49,184 nucleotides of DNA from Gymnopus androsaceus JB14 (GCA_009733575.1 ML769808.1:1-49184); one strand, 5' to 3'; shown: positions 32,320 to 43,715, numbered from the stretch's first letter. Notes: generated by a model from the sequence alone, not told the origin. Numbers and translations are program-made.

Positions 32320-32660
32320 TGTGCTCCTTGCGTGCTTGTATGATACTAAGTGGTGCTCCCCTGTCTCAGATCTTTCCATGTAGCTCGATACTCCTTAAGG
32401 TCATTCACCGATCGGGAGGGGCTTAAGCACTGGCAGTCCAAGTCCCCTCGAAGTGGTCCGCCTTGTGGGACATAGATTCTTTTGCGTCTTTGCAGCAGTC
32501 TCTTTTCCGACACTATTTCTAGCTCCCGTCCATCCATGAGTCCCCGATTTCCTTTATTTTTTCTCGGACAAAGATGTCGGGTCGAGTTTCCCTCACCCGC
32601 TCGATTAGTGAAGTCTCATTGAGTTACCATCGATAATATAGAGAAAGACCATGGTGTACA
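32320..32660 (-). pseudogene. Ty3/gypsy pol-like relic beside the LTR-like repeat
   Basis: About 95% alike to 44.40-44.70 kb. The minus-strand frame contains REKIKE and KRIYVPQGGPLRGDL, the latter resembling the GR-IYVP-LR segment that precedes the integrase zinc-binding domain. The gypsy identity is clearer in the 44.4-45.2 kb copy. Truncated at both ends. Confidence 0.5.
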
Positions 32661-33423
32661 GACTTTTTTGGTATCAGAGTGATGTTAGAGTAGATACAAT
32701 CTATTAACGAGAGTAAGGTGTATCGCGTCAAAAACTTGTCAAATGTGTCCAGCATCGACAACTGGAAAATATAATCGGGATAAGGCCGTAGTGTTTTGGC
32801 TTCCTTGTCGTCTCGTCACCCGACTTGATTCTTCGTCTCCTAGAGTCTTTCTATCAACGCTATCTTGCTACTAGTCTCCAGACTAGTCATCCGCACATTC
32901 TTCCCTGCTTGGCTCATTTGCTAGGCTACTCTCACGCTACTAGCTCCTCTGTGTAAGACCGGGGTCGACGGTCTTGGCGAAGGTACTGAAAGTAGCTTTG
33001 GGGCCTTTAGTATGAAAGGCGGGCGAGATCCGCGATCGAATATGTGTGCCGGCCCTCTTCTATTTCCTCGGTCCATTGTACCGAGTTTCTGGGCCGAGAT
33101 GATCAAGCTGGGGTGGAGAGCCCATGGAGGTATGTTCGAATATGCTATGTATGTTATTATCTAACCATTTCTTGTACAGGCCATGATGGTGGAGAGCCGA
33201 ATGACGACCAACTTCCGAATTACATCTGCCAGGTGGAGGAGCTTCATGTGTCATTTTCTACACTTTGGAAATGCGATTGTCGCTGCATATTCAAGCGTGA
33301 TGATTATATGATATATATGTTTCAGCCCAAGCAAGGGGGCTCTCTAAGCTGACTAAATCTCGAAACGACAATCATGACATAGTACACTACTACCATTACA
33401 GGAAAACTAGGTTTCTGTCCCAA
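32661..33423. other. Stretch without a supportable gene
   Basis: Only short overlapping frames on both strands, none with recognisable features. It lies between gypsy debris and the 3' end of the AAA gene. Confidence 0.4.
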
Positions 33424-34795
33424 CTATAGCAAATGATGAGGACGTAATGTCTGTGAAATTCCAAACTTTGTCAGATCACCAGCAAGAAAGTTTTTGACCT
33501 CTCTGGAACACACAGTCGCCTCCGCATCAGGACCTTCCATAAAGGACTCCCGCCAACATGTATTTTCTATTTCCTTGAATAAGGCAAGGCGTATGCCTTC
33601 ATCTTCCACCAGTGCCCGAATCCCCGCCTCGATCTCAGATGTGGTTAGGCCAACCATTTCGGCATAGCAGGGATACCTTGTGCAATCGACTAAGCTCAGC
33701 CATTCCACGATCCTCTTCGCTGGCGCAGGGTAGTCCCGCATCCCACTTCCCATAATAATTAACTTCGGTCTCATCACCCCGTATCCCCCGAACACCGCCA
33801 GAACATTCCCGTAAAACAGCTCTGCGATAACATCCTCCACATCCGTTAATCTTCCCGGTGGTGCATTCAAGAATGGAGCGTCGTAGTTGTCGATAGTTAT
33901 GATGGTAGTATAATCAGATCGTCTCTGTAGTTAATTGTGAGACAAGAATGTCTGGAGACTGACAGATAGCAACCTACTGGTATGTAATGACACATCTGCG
34001 TCAACGAAAGCTGGGAAGGTTCATCAATTGGAAGAAGGCCAAGCAACCCTTTCTCAGAATATTTGCTGATGTATTTCTCCAGTTGACCTCTGATTACAGA
34101 CATTAATTGGTCACGAAAACCTGCGACTGTGAAAGTATCCGAAGCTCCAGGGTGCAGGGTGTCGAAATCAAAATGAAGTATAAGGTAGTTTGCTCGATGT
34201 ATTGCGACATATGAGCTTTTGGTGTTTTCGGGCGTGAAGTATCTGAAATTGCTATCGCCGTCATTGCGAACAACATCGCAGAACTGCCCTAACTCTTTAA
34301 GAAAAGTTGTCTTCCCGAAGCCGGCTGGGCGATGCAAAAGCATCCGACCGTAACGAAATGGGAGTGACATGGAAATCTCTGATTTGGAATGTACAATCGG
34401 GAGATGGGCAGCAACGCTCTGCAGGAACACATTAGATCCAAGCAAGAAATAGTATCATGTCAATGCTCACTGTCGATGGTTCCCACAACGGTTGGACGTT
34501 AAGGGGTGGAACAGAACCGGTGGTCTGGAATGCATTGAGGTCCTCACCAATCGCAGTTGAGCTGTGAACCGTATGCGAGGTGTATGGAGCTGGCCATTGA
34601 ACAGGTTGAGCAACGAAGAATAATTGAAGATGATGACTCACAGCTAGATACTGATGACTTGCGAGTAAATCCAAGCCTTGCCCCGAGTCCAAGCCCCGCC
34701 AGAGCTTTACGCATTGAACGAGAGGGAGAGTGACCTTTCCTTTTACTACGCGGTACACCAGAGTGAGTTGCAATTGTAGTATTGTTGGACAACAT
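33424..34795 (-). CDS. AAA-ATPase-like protein without nuclease domain
   Basis: Four exons (34795-34642, 34589-34471, 34418-33978, 33924-33424) give 404 aa with consistent phases. The N-terminus is basic (GVPRSKRKGHSPSRSMRKAL), a possible nuclear signal. The ATPase region shows Walker A RPAGFGKTT at residues 121-129 with the Lys intact, and a Walker B-like ITIDNYDAPF near 247-256 with Asn in place of the usual Glu. GFGKTTFLKEL and the NYDAP context are typical of AAA-ATPase_like (PF09820). LIIMGSGMR further on fits sensor 1. The protein stops about 150 residues after Walker B, at PHHLL, where the 26-28 kb paralogue goes on into its nuclease. So it is either a truncated copy or a stand-alone ATPase. 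Function unknown. Confidence 0.65.
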
Positions 34796-34982
34796 AGTGG
34801 TAGTGGTTTAAAATTAATCGTACCAACCTTACATAACTTACGCGCTAATTGTCCGAAACCAGATTGCCGATTGCCGATTTCTGAGCGTCTAAATTTCACT
34901 GTGAGCCGAAGTTGAACAGAACGAACGCAGAAAATCTTGCGTTGGTGTCGAAAGTTGGAACTAACTGGTTGGTTATCCTGAA

Positions 34983-35333
34983 AATGGAGGAAGAATATCA
35001 GAAAGTAGGTCTGAAGCTGATCCCTCCATGAGGTCGTCGTTACAGAATAAGAAACCTCGATAGAGGTTTGATTCTTGCGAAACAACGACAATCTCCTTCA
35101 ATGAAGGGACTAATTTAGGCCTAGTCAACAAGGAAGAATGGATTGATGTTGCCTGTGCTCGATGGACCTCGAAATCAATTCTCCGACTGAGGTGGGATGA
35201 ACATGCACGTTGTCGCAATAAGCTCGCACTGGAGCTTGAAGATCTAGCTATCAGAAACCAGGGAGAATTGCGGTACATGCCATTGGTTGTGAAGAGTCTC
35301 TACCCGAAAATGATTGAAATACGCCGAGCTTAG
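34983..35333 (+). CDS. Possible small gene or gene end antisense to the AAA gene leader
   Basis: Exons ending at 35003 and spanning 35064-35333 join in phase 0 (GTAGGT...GATAG intron) and end in LRLRWDEHARCRNKLALELE then SLYPKMIEIRRA and a stop. The frame also stays open upstream to about 34,860 (NLALVSKVGTNWLVILKMEE), so the true start may be further left or lost. The composition is coding-like and helical. A minus-strand frame (35278-34973, MYRNSPWFLIARSSSSSASL) overlaps it completely; only one of the two is likely real, and I favour the plus strand because of the spliceable phase-0 join. Confidence 0.35.
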
Positions 35334-35461
35334 ACGCAGAGACATGATGACAAGAAAAGAGTTGAGCTAATAGGGTACATAAGGTATATAGATGCACTGA
35401 GAAAACGAAAACAGAAAATTCAGTGAGCGATGTCAGTAAAATCCGGCTGGAACGAACCTCT

Positions 35462-38400
35462 TTAAGTTGTGTCCATGTAGTCAGGGTCCACGAGGTGCTC
35501 CAGGTCCAAAAGCTGCCAAGTATCGGGGTTCAACTTCAAGGCGGAAATTTGATATGGCTGGAGCTGTTGTAGGTATTCTGGGCGGTAAAGGGAAGCTGGA
35601 AGATTGAGTGGTAGCTTCCTTTTATTGATTTCTCCCACTCGTTTGCGTTCCACTCGGGGACCACCTAATCGAGCATCGAAAATGTGATCATCATCCCCAT
35701 CAGCATTTGGGATGTTATCGATTCGCTTGATAATGCGATCCATTAGAGGGTTGCGGCGGTATAGAATTCTGACCTTCTTGTATTTCTTTTTCTTAACCCT
35801 GCCCGCTACTTGGATTTCCTCCGTAGCATCCTCGTCTTCTGACATTCCTCCGCCTCCCAGGTAATTAAACGCTTCGAGGGCGTGGCTATAATATCTTCCA
35901 CCATCGTAGTCGTTCATATCTCGGCATTTTCGCACCATGATAGTGCATTTTTCAGCACGAGTGCGTATCTTCTGCTTGGATGCTCGGTAAAAAAGCGAAA
36001 GAAGTCCGAGAAATACATACCCAATGTCTACTCTGGGTCCCTCTTGTCATCCGCTTACGACGAGTATACTCGGCCATAAGACGCTCCTTGACCTGCTCAA
36101 CTGTTTCGAGGCCGAGCATAGGTTGAGCTTTAGTGATCGCTAAACACATCCGGTACAATTTTTCCTTCATAACACTTTCCCAGTCAACAGAACCAAATCT
36201 ACCCTTATCTGGACAAGCATTGGCAATTTCTGCGCAGTGATTGACCATGTTGAATAGCAGGTGCTTGTTCCATGGAGATTCCATCAAGGATGCTGTACTT
36301 TCACAGTCCGTCTTGTCCAAGGTTGTGTTCACAAGCTTCGGCTGATATATCTCTGGTTCTGCATTGAACTGTTGGAGGCGTAAAGAAGTAGTCCCCGGAG
36401 CGACAATGATGTCGTAGCCTTTTTCTACACCGGTGGCTTGGTGAAGTACCAGTCTACCAAGAAGCTAATGAAAAATGAGCGGACTCTTCCAGTATATGCA
36501 TGATAATATGAAATTACCGAGATCTCATTCCTCTGTTGATCTATAGTCCATCCACCGAGTTTTATTCCACACATCTCGTACGCGCGTTTTACTTCACTCT
36601 CATTGCTCTCGGGTTTATTGAGAGGTGATGCAGCTTCATCATCATCCGCATCCCAATCCGCATCACCGCTCAGGATTTCCGTAACTTCTTCGACGGTGGC
36701 TGCACTTCCATTTTGAGAATCCGCAGGTGGATCTGTCTGTTGAGGCTCCGCTTCAGGTACAGCTCGCTCCTTTCCCTTCGACGAGGGCCCCGAGTCCATT
36801 CCTGGTTCTCTCGGCCCATTAAATGGGGGACCTGAGGCCATCTGAGCTGGTTGTGTGGTGCCTCCGTTTTTGCGACCCCGAGACTTGATTAACTGCACAA
36901 TTTTTAAAATCCATAAGAAGCTATCATTTGTTCCACGTACATGTATCGAGCGCTTGGATTTTGGATAAACATTGAGGATTATCTCCTTGTCCGGGTCCTA
37001 GTATACCACTGAGGATACAAACGAGCATTTGCAAAGGAAATACTCACGTTAGCCGCACGCGATAATTCCCCACGTACGTTTGCGGAGGATAGTGTTTCCC
37101 GACGGCGTTCAGCTAGAAATTGTCCAGCTGCTCTGAGACTGGGCGATGCCTGGGGAGGGAAGTTAGATGACGAGGGTGGCAGTGGGTCAGAGAAGCCAGC
37201 TGGCTTGGATGGGAAGGTAGACGACGAGGGCGGTGGCTGAGAAGGGAAATCAGATGACAAAGGCGGCGGCTGGGAAGAGAAGCCGGATGAAGAGGGTGGC
37301 TGAGAAGTGAAAGTCCGCTGTGATGGGAAGGTAGCTGACGAAGGCGGCGGTTGGGAAGGGAAGCCGGATGAAGACGATGGCTGAGAAGGAAAACCAGACG
37401 AAGGCGGCTGGAATGGGAAGCCAGATGATGAGGGCAGTGGTTGAGAAGGGAAGCCAGATGACGAGGGCGGCGGTCGGGAAGTGAAGTCGGATGAAGAGGG
37501 AGGTGGTTGGGAAGAGAAGCCAGACCAAGTTGGCTGGGATGGGAAGGTGGCTGACGAGGGCGGTAGCTGAGAACAGAAGCCAGACGAAGTCAGGTAGGAT
37601 GGGAAGTTAGCTGACAAAGGCGGCTGTGATAGGAAGGCAGATGATGAGGGCAGTGGTTGCGCAGGGAAGGCGGATGACGAGGGCGGCGGTTGGGAAGGGA
37701 AGCCAGATGACGAGGGCGGCAGTTGGGAAGGGAAACCACATGAAGTCGGCTGGGAAGTGAAACCACATGAAGACGGTTGGGAAGGGAAACCAAATGAAGT
37801 CGGCTGGGAAGGGAAACCAAATGAAGTCGGCTGGGAAGGGAAACCAGATGAAGTTGTCTGGGAAGCGAAACCAGATGAAGTCGGCTGGGAAGGAAAACCA
37901 GATGAAGTCGGCTGGGAAGGAAAACCAGACGAAGTTGGCTGGGAAGGGAAGGCAGATGACAAGGGTTGTGGCTGGGAAGGGAAGCCAAATGGTGCCACTG
38001 GTGGCTGTAAACCAGACGGTGGCTTTGAGCCAAACATTGAATGTTTTATCAGTTGTCTTTCACTGGGACGAGAGTTAGAGCATGCTTACTTTGAGCAGCT
38101 CATTCAAATCAGCTGGTATTGCATATTTACTCTGTAGGCCAGGGTAAGTTATCAATCAAGGGATTAAGGAAGGGTTATACCTGGATGTCCGCGATAGCCT
38201 TCGCTTTGTCATTGTAGGCTTGATTAAGCTGACTTTCGATTTTACTGATCTTGTCACGATGATCAGTCTAGGAAAGTTGTTATAAACGCAAGCACAAAAC
38301 GATAAAGGAAAAGTCATACCTGAAGGTCCACGACAGCCTTCACTTTGTCATTGTTGGCTTGTTCGAGTTGACTTGAAACTTCCTTGAGCTTAGCTTCATA

Positions 38401-41400
38401 AGCCGTCTAGAAGAGCTGTCTGAAATGCAAACAATAAAAAGATAAAAAAAGGTCATACCTGGAGGTCCGTAATAGCCTTCGCTTTGTCGTTGCGTGCTTC
38501 ATTAAGTTGACTTTCAACTTCCTTGAGCTTAGCACTATGGGCAATCTGGAGGCTACTGATAGCGTTTGTTTGTGATTGGCTGCTTTCGCTAGTCTGCGGG
38601 ATCTGGTTCAGCTCTTTAAGAACCGAAACGTGCTTCTGAGAATTATTATACTTGAACAGAATGATCGAAAAAAATATTGTCGGTACTCACTGCAAGCCTG
38701 TCACGATCAGTCTGAAGGCCCTCAAAACGAGCTTTGAGGTCTTGGTAGTCAGACTAGTACGGCCGTAAAGGAATAGTATGCATTAATACATATTTAGTTT
38801 GCACATACTCTGGAAGAGAATGAGGACTCACCAGGACCTTGTTGTCCGCGGTTTGTAGCGCGTTGAAGAGGATTTCAAGAGCGTTGCGGTCAGACTAATA
38901 TTACCGTAAAGTAGTCGTAAGTACGTACGCATCGGTACATGATACTAGGTACAGGCTTACCTTGACTTTATTCAAGGCCTGGGATTCCTCCTCTGCGCGA
39001 TTGTTGAGCGAGGCAATTTCTTGAATGAGAGCCTGGTTTGAGGACTCGAGCTCAGACTTGCGGGCATCAGCATTCTGGGAATCAAGCTTTGAAGCAGTCA
39101 GTTCATGCGTACTCTGAAAGAGAATAATGCTGCTGATTCACCAGAACCTTGTTGTACGATTTCTCGAGCATGGTGAAGAGCATTTCAAGACCCCCGTAGT
39201 CAGACTAGTAAGAGCGTAACGTAGTAATAAGCATCGGTACATGAGACACATAGTACAGACCATCTACCTTGACTTGATTTAGGGCTTGGGATTCCTCCTC
39301 TGCGCGATTGTTGAGCGAGGCAATTTCTTGAATGAGAGCCTGGTTCGAGGACTCGAGCTCAGACTTGCGGGCGTCAGCATTCTGGACATCATGATTTTAA
39401 ACAATTAGTTCACGGGGAAACCCTAACAGACTCACCTGCTGGGCCCGGGATTCATTCACATGCCCTTTGAGGGATGCAATTTCTTGAGTAAGAGCCTGGT
39501 TTGAGGACTCGAGCTCAGACTTGCGGGCGTCAGCATTCTGGAAATCAAGCTTTCAAGCAGTCAATTCACGCATACTCTGAAAGAGAATGCTGCTGACTCA
39601 CCAGGACCTTGTTGTACGATTTCTCGAGCGTGGTGAAGAGAATTTCAAGACCCCCGTAGTCAGACTAGTAAGAGCGTAAAGTAGTAATAAGTGTCGGTAC
39701 ATGAGACAAAAGTACAAGCTTACTTTGACTTTAGTCAAGGCTTGGGATTCCTCCTCTGCGCGATTGTTGAGCGAGGCAATTTCTTGAATGAGAGCCTGGT
39801 TCGAGGACTCGAGCTCAGACTTGCGGGCGTCAGCATTCTGGACATCATGATTTTAAACAATTAGTTCACGGGAAAACCCTAACAGACTCACCTGCTGGGC
39901 CCGGGATTCATTCACATGCCCTTTGAGGGATGCAATTTCTTGAGTAAGAGCCTGGTTTGAGGACTCGAGCTCAGACTTGCGGGCGTCAGCATTCTGGAAA
40001 TCAAGCTTTCAAGCAGTCAATTCACGCATACTCTGAAAGAGAATGCTGCTGACTCACCAGGACCTTGTTGTACGATTGCTCGAGCGTGGTGAAGAGAACT
40101 TCAAGACCCCCGTAGTCAGACTAGTAAGAGCGTAAAGTAGTAATAAGTGTCGGTACATGGGACACAAGTACAAGCTTACTTTGACTTTAGTCAAGGCTTG
40201 GGATTCCTCCTCTGCGCGATTGTTGAGGGAGGCAATTTCTTGAGTGAGAGCCTGGTTCGAGGACTCGAGCTCAGACTTGTGGGTGTCGGAATCCTGGACA
40301 TCAAGCTTTTGAACAGTTAGTTCATGCGTACCCTGAAAGAGAAGAATAGTGCTGACTCACCAGGATCTTGTTGTGTGCGTTTCCTAGCGTGGTGAAGAGA
40401 GTTTTGAGAGCCCCGTAGTCAGACTAGTATGAGCGTAAAGTAGTAATAATTGTTGGTACATGAGACAAAGTGCAAGCTTACTTTGACTTTAGTCAAGGCT
40501 TGGGATTCCTCCTCTGCGCGATTGTTGAGCGAGGCAATTTCTTGAATGAGAGCCTGGTTTGAGGACTCGAGCTCAGACTTGCGGGCGTCAGCATTCTGGA
40601 AATCAAGCTTTCAAGCAGTCAATTTACGCGTACTCTGAAAGAGAATGCTGCTGACTCACCAGGACCTTGTTGTACGATTTCTCGAGCGTGGTGAAGAGCA
40701 TTTCAAGACCCCCGTAGTCAGACTAGTAAGAGCGTAAAGTAGTAATAAGTGTCGGTACATGAGACAAAGTGCAAGCTTACTTTGACTTTAGTCAAGGCTT
40801 GGGATTCCTCCTCTGCGCGATTGTCGAGGGAGGCAATTTCTTGAGTGAGAGCCTGGTTTGAGGACTCGAGCTCAGACTTGCGGGCGTCAGCATTCTGGAA
40901 ATCAAGCTTTCAAGCAGTCAATTCACGCGTACTCTGAAAGAGAATGCTGCTGACTCACCAGGACCTTGTTGTACGATTGCTCGAGCGTGGTGAAGAGAGT
41001 TTTGAGAGCCCCGTAGTCAGACTAGTAAGAGCGTAAAGTAGTAATAAGTGTTGGTACATGAGACAAAGTACAAGCTTACTTTGACTTTAGTCAAGGCTTG
41101 GGATTCCTCCTCTGTGCGATTGTTGAGCGAGGCAATTTCTTGAATGAGAGCCTGGTTTGAGGACTCGAGCTCAGACTTGCGGGCGTCAGCATTCTGGAAG
41201 TCAAGCTTTCAAGCAGTCAATTCATGCGTACTCTGAAAGAGAATGCTGCTGACTCACCAGGACCTTGTTGTACGATTTCTCGAGCGTGGTGAAGAGAATT
41301 TCAAGACCCCCGTAGTCAGACTAGTAAGAGCGTAAAGTAGTGATAAGTGTCGGTACATGAGACAAAGTGCAAGCTTACTTTGACTTTAGTCAAGGCTTGG

Positions 41401-42407
41401 GATTCCTCCTCTGCGCGATTGTTGAGCGAGGCAATTTCTTGAGTGAGAGCCTGGTTTGAGGACTCGAGCTCAGACTTGCGGGCATCAGTATTCTGGAAAT
41501 CAAGCTTTTAAGCAGTCAGTTCACGCGTACTCTGAAAGAGAATAATGCTGCTGACTCACCAGGACCTTGTTGTACGATTTCTCGAGCGTGTCGAAGAGAA
41601 CCCTGAGAGACTGGTGGTCTGACTATGAACAGAAATGAACGATCAATCTAAAAGGCTTCTCATGAAACTTGCATTTAGTCTTTCAAAGTTCTGCCTCTGG
41701 GTCTCAACATCTCTTTCCTGCTCAACGTTCTTTTCGCTCAATTTATCATTCACCTTTTGCAATGATCGCCTTGGATGACCCCCTGCAAGACTCCGCTGTA
41801 AATTCCATTAGGACATACGCACACACGTAAATGCAGGTTGTGTACCTCCAAATCCCGAAATTTCCCTCTAGCTTCGTCCCTCTGGTTTCTCAAAACACCA
41901 TTCGTGTGTACGACTTGATCAGCGAATTTCTTTCGGAAATATTAGTTTGATATGGTGACTCTGAACGGCGCACGCACCTTGTCCTTGGTTCTGTTCCTTT
42001 CCATCTCATCCTTGGCAGCTCTGAGCTTTGCCTGCGCATATAATTTTACATGACATGATCGAAGGAGCAGTGATCATGAGCTTACCTGCAAATCTTGGAT
42101 GGCTTCTCTCAGCTGCCCGTTCAATCGCTGGTAGATTTCCGAAGTGGACTGCGGGTACGTCAGGTAAAAGCATGGATTTTGAGACAGCTGAAGACACACG
42201 CTCGACCCCCTATTACTCAGGACATTTTCGAGATATCTCGCCTTTGTCTCCGCAGCTTCCAGCTGATCCTGCAGCTGTTGGTTTTCAATTACCACGCATT
42301 TGCGGACATCGTACTGAACAATCTCTCTCATTAGCTAGGCAACAAGCTCAAAGCACCAGACTTCTCACCCCATCTCCGATATCACCAAGGCTTCTGGTGC
42401 GCTTCAT
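35462..42407 (-). CDS. Giant multi-exon coiled-coil protein with tandem exon arrays
   Basis: I follow this gene from MKRTRSLGDIGDG (42407) through about 35 short exons to the stop at 35462. Introns checked are phase 0. In order: an N-terminal coiled coil (ENQQLQDQLEAAETKARYLE); an array of alternating 21-aa and 38-aa coiled-coil exons (41.63-38.83 kb); three related 29-aa coiled-coil exons (38.55-38.18 kb); a short exon (SKYAIPADLNELLK); a low-complexity segment of FPSQP repeats (38.02-37.15 kb); an acidic linker (SGDADWDADDDEA); and a C-terminal globular part (36.3-35.46 kb) with NTTLDKTDCESTASLMESPW, a basic stretch KKKKYKKVRILYRR and LPASLYRPEYLQQLQPYQ. No named family recognised. Coiled coil plus a low-complexity Phe/Pro repeat suggests a structural or scaffold protein. 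Exact exon count is approximate; the ATG at 38037 is an alternative start for a shorter form. Confidence 0.6.
37150..38010 (-). repeat. FPSQP low-complexity coding repeat
   Basis: About 25-30 degenerate copies of a 9-14 codon unit, SGFPSQPTSSGFPSQP and variants (SSGFPSQPPPSS, SSAFPAQPLPSS). Copies near 37.8-38.0 kb are the most uniform, which points to recent expansion there. The frame stays open throughout, so the repeat is probably under selection to remain coding. Confidence 0.85.
38178..38550 (-). repeat. Three tandem 29-aa coiled-coil exons
   Basis: On the minus strand, IAHSAKLKEVESQLNEARND, TAYEAKLKEVSSQLEQANND and TDHRDKISKIESQLNQAYND are followed by KAKAI-like ends and each closes with a GTAT donor. 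Each is 87 nt, phase 0, spaced about 140 bp. They are diverged from each other, so this array is older than the 300-bp one. Confidence 0.8.
38830..41630 (-). repeat. Array of ~300-bp tandem duplications carrying two exons and two introns each
   Basis: The unit holds a 63-nt exon (SDYGGLEILFTTLEKSYNKV plus Leu), a ~64-bp intron, a 114-nt exon (NADARKSELESSNQALIQEI, ending ALTKVK) and a ~58-bp intron. The 38-aa exon occurs eight times, starting near 38.98, 39.28, 39.74, 40.19, 40.50, 40.80, 41.09 and 41.39 kb. Two units are ~455 bp because they carry an extra 34-codon variant exon ending KGHVNESRAQQ (39.43-39.54 and 39.89-40.00 kb). Identity between neighbours is above 95% in several pairs, including introns. 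All joints are phase 0. Confidence 0.9.
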
Positions 42408-42669
42408 CGTTATTCTAGTGGCTCAAGCAAATGAAGGTAGAATATTGGTGGACCAGCCACTGGAACAAGGATTGTGTTTGTGAAGGAAGACGAGGAGCGC
42501 AAAAACAGTGAGAACAATATCGATGACGCTGGGTGGAAGCAAGGCCTTCAGCCTCAGGTCTTTGACTGTTGACGCGTACTACACGCCATCATGTGATTCC
42601 TTTATAAATTTATGATCCCTTTATTTCGTCTTTGACGGTTTTTGACTTGTTCTTTCCAAGTTCTAGGAC

Positions 42670-43319
42670 ATGGATTCACATATTTGCACATCCTGCCGGA
42701 ACATTATTCGGTCGTCACCGTATCCTACCGCAAATCCCACCCTTCTTTCTTCAGCCGGTGCCACTGGAAGCGCCGCGAATCCCATCCGTCCTTCTGAAAC
42801 TGATTCCACTGGAAGGATTATGAAGCCACAAGGAGAAATGTCCAGATCACGTCGAGGAGGGTATAATCTACGGTCAGCGCTTGGCTGGAATGCTCAGCAG
42901 TGGAGTGATGTTCAGGTAAAACTTGAGAAGCTCTTTTTCTTGTCCTCTGACGCACAAGGAATCCGCAGTCCTTCATTAAAGAGATTGTCATCAACAACCT
43001 CGATATCTCGAAGCCACTCACTAAACAGGAAACTCAGAAAATGAGCGCTGTGCACCAAGAGGTGAGGGAGTGATTTCTACAGAAACGGCTGATTGATTCA
43101 TATCTGTGTCAGGTCCTCTCAGCATTCCCTTTCCTGGTAATCTACTCCGATCTCTGGCCTATTGACGACCTTGTCCGCGCCCGTTTGGGATATGAGAAGA
43201 AAAGACTCCAACGAGAGCAAACCGCAAAGTTAGTAGAGGAGTCACGAGTGCAAGCGCGCGCCGCAGCGCGTCGGGCAGCTCTTGCAGCTGTTGACTTGGC
43301 GCTTTCGACTTCTTCATAA
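42670..43319 (+). CDS. Small hypothetical protein with CxxC and Ala/Arg-rich tail
   Basis: Three phase-0 exons (42670-42915, 42969-43061, 43113-43319) give 181 aa. It begins MDSHICTSCRNIIRSS with one C-x2-C pair. A central segment (SRSRRGGYNLRSALGWNAQQ) is basic, and the third exon has FLVIYSDLWPIDDLVRARLG and ends in a long basic/Ala helix (QARAAARRAALAAVDLALS). No family recognised. Its start is 263 bp from the start of the giant coiled-coil gene on the other strand, so the two share a promoter region, the same arrangement as at 17 kb. The first intron acceptor (CCGCAG) was chosen over an earlier one because only it keeps the frame open. Confidence 0.55.
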
Positions 43320-43715
43320 GGTAATCTGGATGCGTAATAGGTAAGTCACTCAGTCCCGCTTTACCATTTACCTTACTAACCAGTTTTCATTTCTCCTTCG
43401 TATAACGTACGTTCTAGAATACATGTTTACCCCTGCAAAGCCTATAGCCTCAATATAAATATATGTTTATCCTTCACCCTACAGAGAATCGCGGTTGAGC
43501 TGCTAAGCTCACGAAATCATCAATAAAGCACGATTGACAGCACTTACCCCGCAAATAAACAGAAGCGATTGCACCATTGAGTATCTACGTTAGATTGGGG
43601 TGCGAGGGAGGGTCTGAAATATAAATGCCTTAGGAAATGAACGGAATGCCAGGCAAAGGAGTATACGGGGATGGCAATTGAGCTGAAATATTCGTCCGGC
43701 TATCAACAAGCTGAA
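43320..43715. other. Intergenic stretch, no gene seen
   Basis: 3' flank of the small gene, AT-rich, with no coding features before the next LTR-like repeat. Confidence 0.4.

Noticed and set aside
34432..35091. 219-codon minus-strand open frame
   Set aside because: It runs through the introns of the AAA gene in a mix of frames; the four-exon model with consistent phases explains the region better.
38830..41630. Regular repeat spacing resembling a CRISPR-like or satellite array
   Set aside because: Each unit contains splice donors, acceptors and open phase-0 coding exons; the period is ~300 bp and the whole lies inside one gene.
35462..42407. Nucleoporin identity for the giant gene
   Set aside because: The repeats are FPSQP, not FG/GLFG, and the C-terminal part does not resemble a nucleoporin domain; the resemblance is only to a general low-complexity linker.
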